From NCBI GenBank assembly GCA_025024175.1, contig QCXZ01000138.1, positions 49,199,092 through 49,263,091 on the forward strand: a stretch of 64,000 bases of DNA. Direction: 5' to 3'. Below are positions 46,206 through 56,640 of this stretch, piece after piece. The DNA comes from Rhyzopertha dominica (lineage: Eukaryota > Arthropoda > Insecta > Coleoptera > Bostrichidae). The notes beneath the pieces were generated by a model. The model was not told the DNA's origin and did not search any database. It saw only the letters and a program-made list of their open reading frames with translations. Each line of letters opens with the position of its first letter. The stretch's first letter is position 1. Made by a program: the position numbers and the translations under genes.

Positions 46206-47290
46206 AGAATTTTGCTTCTTTCCAACAGGTGGCATTGACTGTTTGTTTACATTTTGCATAGATTCATTTGATAACTTAATAATTAAATCTTTGCCAGAAA
46301 TATTTTCTGTCCTATACTAAATATGAGGCTGAAAATTTGGTATTAACTGAAACAACAAAAAGTAAAGCTCAAGCAACTTAAATGAAACTCCAGAGGTTAA
46401 TCGGCTTTAACTTTAACCATCTGATCAGAATGAAGAGGGTATCCCACAAGCGTTGAAGATAATGGCCAATAAAAACTTGGTATCACGAAATAGACAACAT
46501 ATCACAAAAACGAATCATCACTTGAGAAGAAACATCGTTGTTATTGTTAGCACAAGAAAAAAGTGAGGAGGCTAAACAATTATGAAGGCTAACGAATTCT
46601 GCTGATTACATTTTATTTTGCACATTATTTTCATCATTTATTAATTGTTGCTACATATATTTGTTGTTCGAAACCTAGTTCTTTCATTCTTGCCTAAGCG
46701 TTCCAATACAGGTAAATCACATACTTTTATTAAGTTTTAATATCGATCATTTAAACTAGATTCCGCACAATTACTAGTATCCGTGGACTCATTTAATTAG
46801 CAATCATTCCCGGTAGTTGGTATCGGCCAATCAAAGTGATTTGCAACGGGGATGTTATTGATAATATGCAATGTGGAATTGATAGATCCGCTCGCTTGTA
46901 ACTGTAACCGGTGAACAATTAAATTTGATTCAGGTCTACCACAATAATACGGTGTGTGTCATGGTGCGAAAAGCTTTTTTAAGCCCAAAAAGGTTCCAAA
47001 AGGGATGTGATTTTGATTCAGTTCCTCCTGAATGTTACTTGTCATAGTGCCACAGATCTTTTTGGAAGGGACTGGTGTCCACTGTTTATTATTCTTTTAA
47101 GTGTTGTACGTCTGGAGTTTCTGGGTACATTATGATTACCGTCTTTGAAAATTGGGTATTTGCCATATTTTATTAAATTGCATATTAATAGGTAGAATCT
47201 AATCTACAAAACAGCTGCGCCAGCTTATAAATTCGAAAATATGGATCGTTAGGTGTATTTTTAATATTTAAAACGTGAATATTTAAAGAT
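46206..47290. other. No gene recognised
   Basis: AT-rich to mixed, with no ORF or repeat that I could assign. This is the 1.1 kb between the PLE fragment and the THAP element. Confidence 0.35.
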
Positions 47291-48300
47291 ACCGCCAAAA
47301 CGCGAACATATTGGCCGTGACGTCAGGTATCTTGTAAATGGCCGCTTGTTTACATCTGGGGTCAGCGCGTCATGCGTCAGCCTCAGCCCGTCAATTTATC
47401 GGTTTGTTGTTTGCGTTCATTTTGTGACAAGCGAATTAAAATACGCCAAAAAAAGCGAAATACTTATTTATGACTTCTGAAGGCACGTTCGTTGTTATGG
47501 AATTGCGTACAACGACGAGCGGTTCAACGCGGCGGAGATGAGGAACGTAAAAGCAACAGCATAAGTGAACTGTTTATCAAATTAACATAGCATTGATAAT
47601 TTGACCACATTGGGTTACTGGAAACATACTATTTGTAAACATAAAAATGTAAGCATCAAAAATGTGCCCTAAACTTGACATTTATTTTAGAGGTCAGAAT
47701 AAAAATAAATTGCCTTTTATTTTCGGGGTTCTTGCGGCACGTTTCCGGTCTGGCTAACAGTCGAATATATGGGGAACAACGTCGTTCTTTATTATAACAT
47801 TTCCCTTTATCAACTTAAAACGAATATAATTTTTCATATCCTCTTCAAGCTATAACAAAATGGAAACTGAATGGTAAACACTTATAACCCCAAAAAGAAT
47901 AATAAAACTTACAGTAAGAATTAAGATGATCTTCACAACAGAAAAATATACCCTACGATTTCGGCATATCACGTCTAGGGGCCTTAAACAACTTTCTCAT
48001 ACGTTGATAATCTCGAGGAACGGTTACAAAAATTTTGTTAGCTGTACTGACTGAGGTACTTTTATAACCATGTACAAAACAACACTTGTTTTGTTTTCCA
48101 TACATAATAGATGCTTGTAAAACTATACAAATCACTTTTTGGTGCGACCTCTTACACCGTCCTTTCAATAACCGTCACACAAAAGCTTCTCCAATACAAG
48201 AATGATACTACATCTTTAAACAGCACGCTCCTCGGTAATGTTTACATGACACTTGACGTCACGAGTTGAATAACATTGTATAGAAGCGTTTTGGCGGTGA
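47291..48300 (-). mobile_element. THAP-domain DNA transposon remnant (P-element-like)
   Basis: ACCGCCAAAACGC near 47,291 is inverted near 48,287-48,299 (GCGTTTTGGCGGT), and inner segments also match inverted (GTGACGTCA, TTGTAAA/TGTAAAC, GTTTACAT), giving imperfect TIRs of about 60-80 bp. The enclosed minus-strand exon encodes a THAP zinc finger. P elements have a THAP domain and inverted repeats, so a P-like element with the transposase body deleted is a reasonable reading. No clear 8-bp target duplication is visible. Confidence 0.62.
47913..48105 (-). pseudogene. THAP zinc-finger exon with splice donor
   Basis: From ATG at 48,105: MYGKQNKCCFVHGYKSTS, then KIFVTVPRDYQRMRKLFKAPRRD and, after an in-frame stop, CCEDHLN. 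This is the THAP fold order (C-x2-4-C, AVPTF-like segment, basic helix, C-x2-H). The second Cys is Tyr (HGYKS for xGCKS), which would break zinc binding. Directly after HLNSY is GTAAGT at 47,912-47,907, a good splice donor. THAP domains bind DNA at transposon ends. The rest of the gene is missing. It could instead be a cellular THAP gene exon, but the inverted ends favour a TE. Confidence 0.75.
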
Positions 48301-48301
48301 C

Positions 48302-49581
48302 TCCTAAGATTCAAATATCAGACCTGAAGTTCTCTACCTACAAATATTTTTTTGTTTTCTTAACCATGGCGTACGATATATACACACTTCAAGATTCATT
48401 TTACGTAATTTTCAATAAAAGTGATAATACCCAATTGGTGTTACTAACTGCGTTTTCATACCTCTGGAAGGATGCTATATTTTAAACACAAATTGAAGAT
48501 ATCTGCCAGGAATCTCTTTCTAAGCTTAGTCTTTTTCTTCCTCAAAAATTTAAAATTGATGTTGCGATTTGATCACAATTTGTACGATAAACCCATAAAC
48601 GAGACACCTCTACTTCGAATTTATGGCATACGTGCCCACCATTTCAACGTAGGCTAAACAACAGCCACGCAGTCCGCTAAATTTTCATCTCGCAAGCGAA
48701 ATCCAAGCTCGTCCTCCCCATGATGTAACGTATCGAGTCCGATTGCGAATTCTGGCTCCCATCCGGTGAATTTCCAATCAGCCGAGGGACGTGAGCGTTT
48801 AAGAATTCGACTGAACTTAATTTCGAACGTTATCCGAAACACGCTGCTCCATTCCCCGGTAACAATACAATTTTGTTTGAACTGCTCTCTGGCGGAGTGC
48901 AAAGCCGCTTTGTCGGACCCCAGAACCAATCAAATCAAATCCTCCGGCAAGATAAATCGCCAAATAAGGAATCCGCCAGGTCTAAATTGGTTTCGCGACC
49001 AAAATGGCTCGAGGTATTCGGCGGGCAACTCGAAGGCGAAGAAGCGGGAGTCGCGAACGTTAGTTTTGTTTATTGGATTCATATCTCCGGGAGCTATTAT
49101 CGAAATCTTGCAAGAAATAAGCTTAATGTTCCTGGGTGAGGCATCACGTCCGAAAAACGAGGCATTTAACGAACTACCAAAGGAAATACTTCAGCTTTGT
49201 AAATTGCTTCCGTTTTTTATGAATTTAATGCACGATAAGCACCTGTTATTTATGATAAAATGAAAATTGCAACACTGTTTCATCCATTTAAAAAAGTGAG
49301 AAGCGTGTGTTAACAACAAAAATCCGAAGAATGTTTATTCGTGGATATTATTTACTTTTATAGTTACTTCTTGACAGGACCGTAGCCATCAGTGATAGGG
49401 TCCGGGTTCCCTCCTAAATACTCGCATATTCTGATAAGGACGAATTTCAGAATTTTCCTGTAGATAATAATAAGACTTTAACAAATGTTTTATAAGTTTT
49501 GGTAACTCTTCCGAGAACAATTGTGGGGATATCATTTTCAACATTAAAAAAAATCAAACTCAACTAGCAACGAAAGCCTCA
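48302..49581. other. Balanced unique region with overlapping ORFs, no domain
   Basis: 48,640-49,260 has balanced composition and open frames on both strands (plus 48,766-49,263 of 165 codons; minus 48,654-48,929). The translations show no recognisable motif or signal, and the two frames overlap antisense, so chance ORFs in less AT-rich DNA are more likely than a gene. Possibly conserved host non-coding DNA. Confidence 0.35.
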
Positions 49582-49589
49582 GTACATTC

Positions 49590-50487
49590 CAGGGTTGGCA
49601 TGATTAAAACGAATGTTTTAAACAGTGTTTTTTTTGACGACTATTGTGTGTAATTCATTAATTATTACTATTACTCGTTTACCCTCCACAAATAGATAAA
49701 CAAGATTATTAGTAATTACATATCTACATAATGTAACCCCACATTTGCATTAAAAATGAATTGAATGCAAAACCAGACCCAGTTAGAAAATACGTAAATG
49801 TTTTTTCAAACTTAAAAAAAAGAATAAACATGCAGTATTCTGTTCGGCTTTTTATTGATATAACAACAGTTATAGAAATGAATAATTTAACTTTTTCATA
49901 GATGTAATTAACAAACATTTTAAGACAAAAAATTAAAGTGTCAATCTTAACATAACATAAAAATTTGTATTTCTGGTCCAATACTACAAAACAATAAATA
50001 AGGCGTTCATTCAACAGTTACTAGATAATTCTATCTTTAGTACAAAAAAAAACAAATAGTTATCAGAACAATAAACAAAGAATTAAAAAATATCAGCATT
50101 TTTACTTTTTTCATTAGTGTAACCATAACTTTTTTGCACTTCCTGCATTGAGCTTGCATTCTACCGTTTTTAACCTTAATTTTGTCAAAGTTATTCCACA
50201 CTGCATCGTTCCTACTACGCCATTGTAATTGTTGAACTTTAAACTTTTAAACAGACAATGTCGGTTCCTATTCTCTTTGCTAAAGTTGATATTAGCTAAA
50301 ATCAACCCAGTAACCAAGACTGCACCTTAAATTGGGGTATGTGATTGGTCTAGATTTTAAGAACGATGTTGATTCTAGCTTAAAATAGAAAAGAGAAACC
50401 GACTCATAATAACTAAAATTGTTCCGTAAACAAAAAAAACTGTTTGTTTTGTTTAATTTTAAAAAGCATGCTTTTTTGCCAACCCTG
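49590..50487 (-). mobile_element. Non-autonomous hAT element with 8-bp target duplication
   Basis: The ends are CAGGGTTGGCA at 49,590 and its inverse TGCCAACCCTG ending at 50,487, the typical short hAT TIR. They are flanked by GTACATTC (49,582-49,589) and GTACACTC (50,488-50,495), an 8-bp duplication with one mismatch. Size is 898 bp, with only a BED-finger remnant of the transposase inside. Confidence 0.88.
50095..50215 (-). pseudogene. BED zinc-finger fragment of a hAT transposase
   Basis: The minus-strand reading gives RNDAVWNNFDKIKVKNG, then QAQCRKCKKVMVT, the W-x-x-F and C-x2-C pattern of BED fingers at the N-terminus of hAT transposases. The His pair expected about 20 residues on is absent. 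The transposase body is deleted. It lies inside a hAT-ended element, which supports the call. Confidence 0.72.
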
Positions 50488-50495
50488 GTACACTC

Positions 50496-51745
50496 ATTAT
50501 GTCACCGTACTGTCAATCCATAGGCTGCTGTTGATTCGAATAAGGTTCTCGACATTTTAGCAGAAAAAACTTCGAAAATTAAAATTTTGAATTTTTCAAC
50601 TTTTATTAACGACATCCGATAAAGATATATGTGTGAAACTGATACTCAAAGACGCACGGATAATATTAATAACAAAAATTTAAATATTTCTCATGTCACA
50701 CACAGACACTTTTTATTTATAATTATCACTCTCTCAAATTAAATTATTGCCAAATTTACATGTTCCTTTGCTATTGTCATTTTTGTAGCAGCATGAAAAG
50801 GTTGAAATAAACTTTTACATCCTATTTAACTCTAAATTTTATAAACAAAAATCAAATTGCACAATGGATTCACCTTCAAAACCTATAGTAACTAATTTGT
50901 TTATGGAAAACTTTGAAGAGGAAGTACCTACTTTAAACCAAAATGTTGCTATGCATATAGAGATGAAGCTTTTATTTGGCCCCACGATGTGATGGAGTTA
51001 TGTAGGTTTCTAAACCTATCATTTGAATAGTAAAATATTGATATAAAACTCATCAGTCAAAAGAATAGTCTTACTGGGAGGGTTAGATTACATCTGAAAA
51101 TGTATCAAAAATAATAGGAATATTTGGTTAATTTTTAATGAAAATCCTGAACAGAATTTTGTGTTCTATTATTACCTTTAGAAAGTGACCACTTGGTATA
51201 GATAAACCTTAGTTCACTTCCTTTGCAGTTTGTTTATTTAGTTTTAAACTCTGTTTGAACTCTGCGTCCATTTCTTTCGAGGATTACAAGAATAATCTTA
51301 ACCGTCAGTTTCAATTTTTTCTTAGTGTTCAAACAAATAACATTTATTCAAGGCATCTTATAATTTTAAAGTCAGTATGTCATAAAATAAAACTACATTA
51401 AGAAGAAGAAACTTTAACGTTAAAACCTTTATCTCAGTGAACCGCGAGGACAAAAAAAGAGGAGCTTTTTTTAACTGCTGCTCGAGTGCTAACGTTTTCC
51501 TGGAACCACGTGGAGAGTTGAAATACAAAGTATTACAGTGTGGGTGCTACAAACCCTACACATAAAAGAGGAGAGTCTTATGGAGCGCGATTATCCAAGG
51601 AGCACTTGACCGACTTTGCAATTTCACCGTGCATGTCGGTCCTTTTACTACGCCCGTGATAACGTACAAATATATTGTGAGCGCCTTGTAAGCTCTTTAA
51701 TCAGGAAAGGGGAACGTACAGTTCATTTAATTGTAAAAGTCACTT
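50496..51745. other. No gene recognised
   Basis: AT-rich. 51,480-51,720 is more balanced and may include the 3' untranslated end of the non-LTR element to the right. Confidence 0.35.
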
Positions 51746-51752
51746 CGGGATA

Positions 51753-53600
51753 TTAAAAGCATTCTCGGGCTGAATTTAAAATAACCATTCGATTCCAGGG
51801 AACTATAGTATACTCGTATTTGCGCGTCAAACATATTATGCCTACAACAAATACCTTCCAGTCGTCACCTCCATTCGTCCCGCAAGTCAGTAATAAACGA
51901 AGAGTGCTTGTTGGCGAACAGTACTTCCACATGTCACCTAAGCTAAGCCAGTATAATTCCGAAATCCTTTTAGCTACGTAATCGAATTTTCTCAGACCAC
52001 AAACGAAACGCGCGCAGCCATTCTGTATTTTTTGAAAACGCTTTTTCGAGGCCTGGTCAAGGCAGAAGTAACACACAACCAATTGGAACTATGAGGGTAC
52101 TAAGTAAAGGTCTGAGTACACTACCCTAGGAGACTCCCGATTCAATGTAAGTCCAAAAGTGGAAGACCTAGTGCCCACAACAACTTGTCGGTACCTTAAT
52201 GTTCTGTAGGATGTAATTAAAATTGCAGTGATTTCATTACATCCATAATAGATTACTCTGGCTAAAAGAATCTTTGGAGAAGTCCAATAGCACCAAAACA
52301 TTAATTAGTTTATTTTGGTGAGCTGTAGTAGAAATATTATATTTTCAGAACCCCTACGGGTTAGAAAGTATAATATCATTTTATTAAGCAATTATTATAT
52401 AACATGCTCAAAAATTCTTCCATTCTTTAATAAAATATCCCATGATAATACAAAATTGACAGAACACGGAATCTAATACACAGACGTAACATTTTGAATG
52501 AAATGCTATTGGCTATTGCTGCCAGTTTCATCTGAAAAGACAAGCTTGCTTCCAGTCTATTGTTGTTATAGCGAAATAGTAAATTGGGATCAGCATTTGT
52601 ACTATCAAATACGGATAAAAGTAATTATTTATATCATCAGGATTATCCAGATATGAGGGTATTTCAGCATTATTGTTGCAGTGTATGTGTAATTGTTCCA
52701 GAGCAGATCAAGACCGTTCCCTGTCATTTGATTTGTGCGTAAAATTGAGATACGCTGCTTTTCGCGCCTAAGAAATCTTTGTAGTAATTCCAGTTTTCAG
52801 CAGGTTTCTTTGACTTGTGAACAGCAAGTGCTTTATCATATATTGAAAAAAAAATCCGTTGGAAGTTATCGGTTAACCACGAGCTTGGAAGTTTGGTAAC
52901 ACGAATGGTTTCGATCGGTGTGTACTTGTCAAAAAGAGTCACGATGTTAGTATATTCACCTTCATGTCAATATCATCAAAATAGTAAATATCATCAAAAT
53001 GCATGCTGCTTAAGTCATTCGAAAATGACGTTCTACCAGAATGTTTAAAATTACCAATATGGATAATTTTACTTTCAGTTTTAATTTCTAACTATTTATA
53101 AAAATCTGATGAATTAATGAACATGAGCGACTGACAAGTCGAGTTGCTTCGTTATTGCTGGATGCATTCCCAAATTATCCATAGTATCAGTTAAAACATT
53201 AGGATTGTGGCATAAATTAATATTAAAGTCATCACCGAGCACCACTAAATCGTACGCGAGCAATATGGGACCCCAAATATCTTCGAGCTTTTCTGTTTGA
53301 GAAATTACGTTACAATTTGGTGCGCGATAAACTACCCCAAATACCATAGCGTGCCCATTTATTTTGCACCTAAAAAAGAAATGCTCCAATCAAATGGCAG
53401 TTGAATCAGAAGAAACAATAACTTCAAAATTTATTAAGTTAATTACATAGAATGCCACACCTCCTACTCTTGACATATCATTACGAAATGAGTCAGAATT
53501 CACAATATTGGACAACCATGTTTTAATTTTATTAATGTTAATTAGGGAGCTAACGTTAATATGAACGAACCTAACCATAATCTATTCCACTTTGCAAATT
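51753..53600 (-). pseudogene. Jockey/CR1-like non-LTR retrotransposon pol, nearly full span
   Basis: Minus-strand order: endonuclease start FVHINVSSL with GGVAFYVINLI (53,578-53,430), then MVFGVVYRAPNCNV and LVVLGDDFNINL (53,360-53,210; GDFN with one extra Asp); linker LPSSWLTDNFQRIFFSIYDKAL (52,890-52,830) and ENWNYYKDF; EIPSYLDNPDDINNYF (52,680-52,625); RT remnants with LDFSK, YRQVVVG and SSTFGLTLNRESPR (52,290-52,110, corresponding to QYVVVG...GVPQGS); C-terminal domain RFQKIQNGCARFVCGLRKFDYV (52,050-51,980). YADD is lost in a deletion near 52,085. Several frameshifts. It resembles the 0-2.6 kb and 31.9-33.2 kb elements in type, but the sequences differ. Confidence 0.86.
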
Positions 53601-53804
53601 CCGAATATAATTGCTATACACCGGAAATTGCTTGCTATCCGCTCTATACTGATATTTAATTTCGTCTTATATTACTTGTTACAATTAACTCAATTAAAAC
53701 GTACCTGTGAGTCCCATTTACAAGATTTAATAGAATGATCCTCCGAACATGTTGAATGTATTCAAAGGTGCATTCATTCTGATACATGTATGTGCTTAAT
53801 CTCA

Positions 53805-53852
53805 CTTGATTTATCAGATAACTCTGACGATCGTTTCGACCATTGTATAAGA
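53805..53852 (-). repeat. Inverted partial copy of the hammerhead-like PLE end
   Basis: Read on the minus strand, ACAATGGTCGAAACGATCGT, CAGAGTTATC and TGATAAATCAAGTGAG are identical to plus-strand sequence at 54,161-54,212, except that the helix II loop is missing. It lies head-on to the plus-strand PLE tail only about 60 bp away, giving an inverted arrangement around roughly 300 bp. PLE copies often carry inverted terminal fragments, and this could be one, or a later foldback event. Confidence 0.75.
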
Positions 53853-54115
53853 AATAACCATCACGTCAAAGTTTTACATTGCGAAAGGAAGGTAAAAAAT
53901 TGAACCTTTTAGAACTTTTGGAAATTAAAAAAGCTCAACATCAGAAAAAACATTTGGCAAATACACAAATAGAAACTCCCACGTCCAGTACACCTTTGAT
54001 ATTGCCACGGCATAAGGCTGTGATATTGCCGAAATTATAAATTCGACCTTCAAAACGCAGGCGAGAGATTTTACAACTGTCTTTAAAAACCCCTGTAAAA
54101 AGGGGACCTAAATAA
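53853..54115 (+). pseudogene. Penelope-like element extreme C-terminus
   Basis: The plus-strand frame reads HHVKVLHCERK, then (one-base shift) KLNLLELLEIKKAQHQKKHL, the helix that follows the GIY-YIG domain in PLEs and related nucleases (VLHxxxKGxxLxxLExxEI). TPLILPRHKAVILPKL and a basic tail (RPSKRRREILQL, then VKRGPK-stop) follow. The GIY-YIG core itself is missing. A hammerhead-like motif lies 40 bp past the stop, where a PLE 3' end would be. The second half is repeated in the tandem copy at 54,886. Confidence 0.65.
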
Positions 54116-54885
54116 AATTTTGCACATCTGAGTTTAGTATAACGCTGTTATCTCTTTGACAATGACCGTTTTGGTCGAAACGATCGTCAGAGTTATCTGA
54201 TAAATCAAGTGAGACAAAGCAAAAACATTCAATCAACTTGTTTCCAAGCTACCTAATTGATCTTCCGAACATCTGAAGCAGGTTGTGGAGTTTTTGCAGT
54301 CTCGTCCAGCGGGTGGAACCTCAAGAAGGCTAATGGTGATAGTTGTGCTTAATTCTTGTTATTACTTTTATATCATCCTGCGTAAAGTCAAGATCATTTA
54401 AAGTGATTATGTTATTGACGATTACATTATTGTGATCATAGTAAGTATTATTTTTTACAAGAAATTTCGGCCGTATCTTCCGAGACTGATCAATACTACA
54501 TATAAGCATTTCCAAATTTAGATACTAAGACTTCCCTGAGTTTTATTAAACTGTTAAGGTCCTTATAATCTATCACAGCACCTTCTTAGGTATTTTTCTC
54601 CATCAATACAAATATTACGATCCGCAAGCTTGAATTCTTGTGCAATAGATTTTGTTATATCTTGATTAGAACTTCTTGCAGGTTTTAGCAAAACATCACA
54701 CAAATAAATTATCTCACGCACACACCTTCTTTTTCAAAGTCCACGCCCTTATCCAATTGGACCAATTTAAATGATCAAAATCATCATGTTTAATGTTGTT
54801 TACGCCACCTTTTGATTCAGCGTCGTTTACATCAATTTCCACTAACAAGAAACTGTTTAGTTTCCCTTGCACCGGCGGCATAATT
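53911..54885 (+). repeat. Tandem duplication unit 1 (~975 bp)
   Basis: The unit begins AGAACTTTTGGAAATTAAAA and ends CACCGGCGGCATAATT, repeated immediately in unit 2. It holds the PLE C-terminal tail, the hammerhead-like motif and about 650 bp of downstream sequence with a 61-codon minus ORF of unknown identity (54,330-54,515). The junction shares TTAG with both outer borders, which is microhomology. Confidence 0.92.
54137..54200 (+). ncRNA. Hammerhead-like motif, tandem unit 1
   Basis: TTGACAAT, hairpin GACC/GGTC (loop GTTTT), GAAA, then ACGATCGT folding as a short helix III, then C: predicted cleavage after GTC at 54,188. The sequence after it (AGAG, then TTAT) pairs with CTCT just before the box and ATAA further upstream (helix I with an internal loop). 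All parts of a type I hammerhead are in order, but the box has two changes from CUGANGA and one extra base precedes helix II. It sits just past a PLE C-terminus. Confidence 0.5.
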
Positions 54886-55856
54886 AGAACTTTTGGAAAT
54901 TAAAAAAGCTCAACATCAGAAAAAACATTTGGCAAATACACAAATAGAAACTCCCACATCCAGTACACCTTTGATATTACCACGGCATAAGGCTGTGATA
55001 TTGCCGAAATTATAAATTCGACCTTCAAAACGCAGGCGAGAGATTTTACAACTGTCTTTAAAAACTCCTGTAAAAAGGGGACCTAAATAAAATTTTGCAC
55101 ATCTGAGTTTAGTATAACGCTCTTTGACAATGACCGTTTTGGTCGAAACGATCGTCAGAGTTATCTGATAAATCAAGTGAGACAAAGCAAAAACATTCAA
55201 TCAACTTGTTTCCAAGCTACCTAATTGATCTTCCGAACATCTGAAGCAGGTTGTGGAGTTTTTGCAGTCTCGTCCATCGGGTGGAACCTCAAGAAGGATA
55301 ATGGTGATAGTTGTGCTTAATTCTTGTTATTACTTTTATATCATCCTGCGTAAAGTAAAGATCATTTAAAGTGATTATGTTATTGACGATTACATTATTG
55401 TGATCATAGTAAGTATTATTTTTTACAAGAATTTTCGACCGTATCTTCCGAGACTGATCAATACTACATATAAGCATTTCCAAATTTAGATACTAAGACT
55501 TCCCTGAGTTTTATTAAACTGTTAAGGTCCTTATAATCTATCACAGCACCTTCTTAGATATTTTTACTCCATCAATACAAATATTACGATCCGCAAGCTT
55601 GAATTCTTGTGCAATAGATTTTGTTATATCTTGATTAGAACTTCTTGCAGGTTTTAGCAAAACATCACACAAATAAATTATCTCACGCACACACCTTCTT
55701 TTTCAAAGTCCACGCCCTTATTCAATTGGACCAATTTAAATGATCAAAATCATCATGTTTAATGTTGTTTACGCCACTTTTTGATTCAGCGTCGTTTAAA
55801 TCAATTTCCACTAACAAGAAACTGTTTAGTTTCCCTTGCACCGGCGGCATAATTAG
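54886..55856 (+). repeat. Tandem duplication unit 2 (~971 bp)
   Basis: It aligns to unit 1 end to end with only about a dozen differences by eye, for example loss of 7 bases (TGTTATC region) in helix I of the hammerhead-like motif, CATCGGG for CAGCGGG, and TTTTTAC for TTTTTC. The high identity points to a recent duplication, or an assembly artefact. The minus ORF at 55,289-55,483 is the duplicate of 54,330-54,515. Confidence 0.92.
55111..55170 (+). ncRNA. Hammerhead-like motif, tandem unit 2
   Basis: Same as the unit 1 motif, but the 5' strand of helix I is shorter: ATAACGCTCT now pairs with AGAGTTAT with only a two-base bulge, a neater helix I than in unit 1. Predicted cleavage after GTC at 55,156. 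Core deviations are the same as in unit 1. Confidence 0.5.
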
Positions 55857-56480
55857 CAAACTAAATTAAAATCATCGCCCCGCTGCAAAAGCCTAGTTCG
55901 AAAGTGCAGATATTGAACCCTGCTGCCAGTGGAATGAAAAACAAGCAGTGCTCCAACTAATGGAAAAACGTGAAGTCGTGTTAATCGCCGGTGCCTCTGT
56001 TTGCTTTAATAAGTCGCGCGGTCTTTTTAATAAGCGCTCCGTCACGTAAAATGGCGTTCGGTTTGTGGATTTTGGTTTTTGCGGTTATTAGGTTTTGATT
56101 GGATTAAATGGCCTGTCTCGATCGAAAGCGGGCAAAAAAGAACGCATTGAAACGACGTCTGCATCGCGGTTTCATACGTCAAACTGGCTGGCGAAATTAA
56201 TTACGCATCTATTGACTCTATTTTTATCGTACCTAACGGGGCAGTAAAAGACTTTACCGGATAAAATAAAAATGATATTTCGTGAAAATGCACGTTCGTT
56301 TTGATGACGCCTCTGCGCTTTTTAGTGTAATTTTAATGACTGATATACTTTCTGAGGTACCCATTACCCATTAGACCAATTCCGCCCACATGTCATTTTT
56401 TTGCGAAAAAACTTAATAACTTGCTTAAAATTATGTCAGCTTTTGAACCCAGATATTGCAGAGCTTGCATTTAGTTGAAA
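55857..56480. other. Balanced unique sequence
   Basis: 55,870-56,340 is mixed composition with no TE motif or domain. Likely host non-coding. Confidence 0.35.
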
Positions 56481-56485
56481 AAAAA

Positions 56486-56640
56486 TTGAGAATTTACATT
56501 TACCCCAAGACGAGCTTCTCGCCTCACTAGATGTTAAAATTTTTTTACTAATATCCCAGCTAACCGTGTTTTGACCGTTATTAAAGCGAGTCGCTACCTA
56601 TCTTGCTTATGGTCTTATCCATAAAAAGTTATGCAGTTGT
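56486..56640 (+). pseudogene. PLE reverse transcriptase scrap (motif A)
   Basis: The plus strand gives LHLPQDELLASLDVKIF and, one frame over, FFTNIPANRVLTVIKAS. Together they match the PLE motif A block (SLDVxSLFTNIPxxxxLxxI) with the catalytic Asp kept. No other PLE block is found directly around it. The 141-codon ORF at 57,044-57,469 shows no PLE motif. Confidence 0.7.

Noticed and set aside
48766..49263. 165-codon plus ORF as a host gene
   Set aside because: There is no recognisable motif, it overlaps antisense ORFs, and it lies in balanced DNA where chance ORFs are longer. Kept only as a note.
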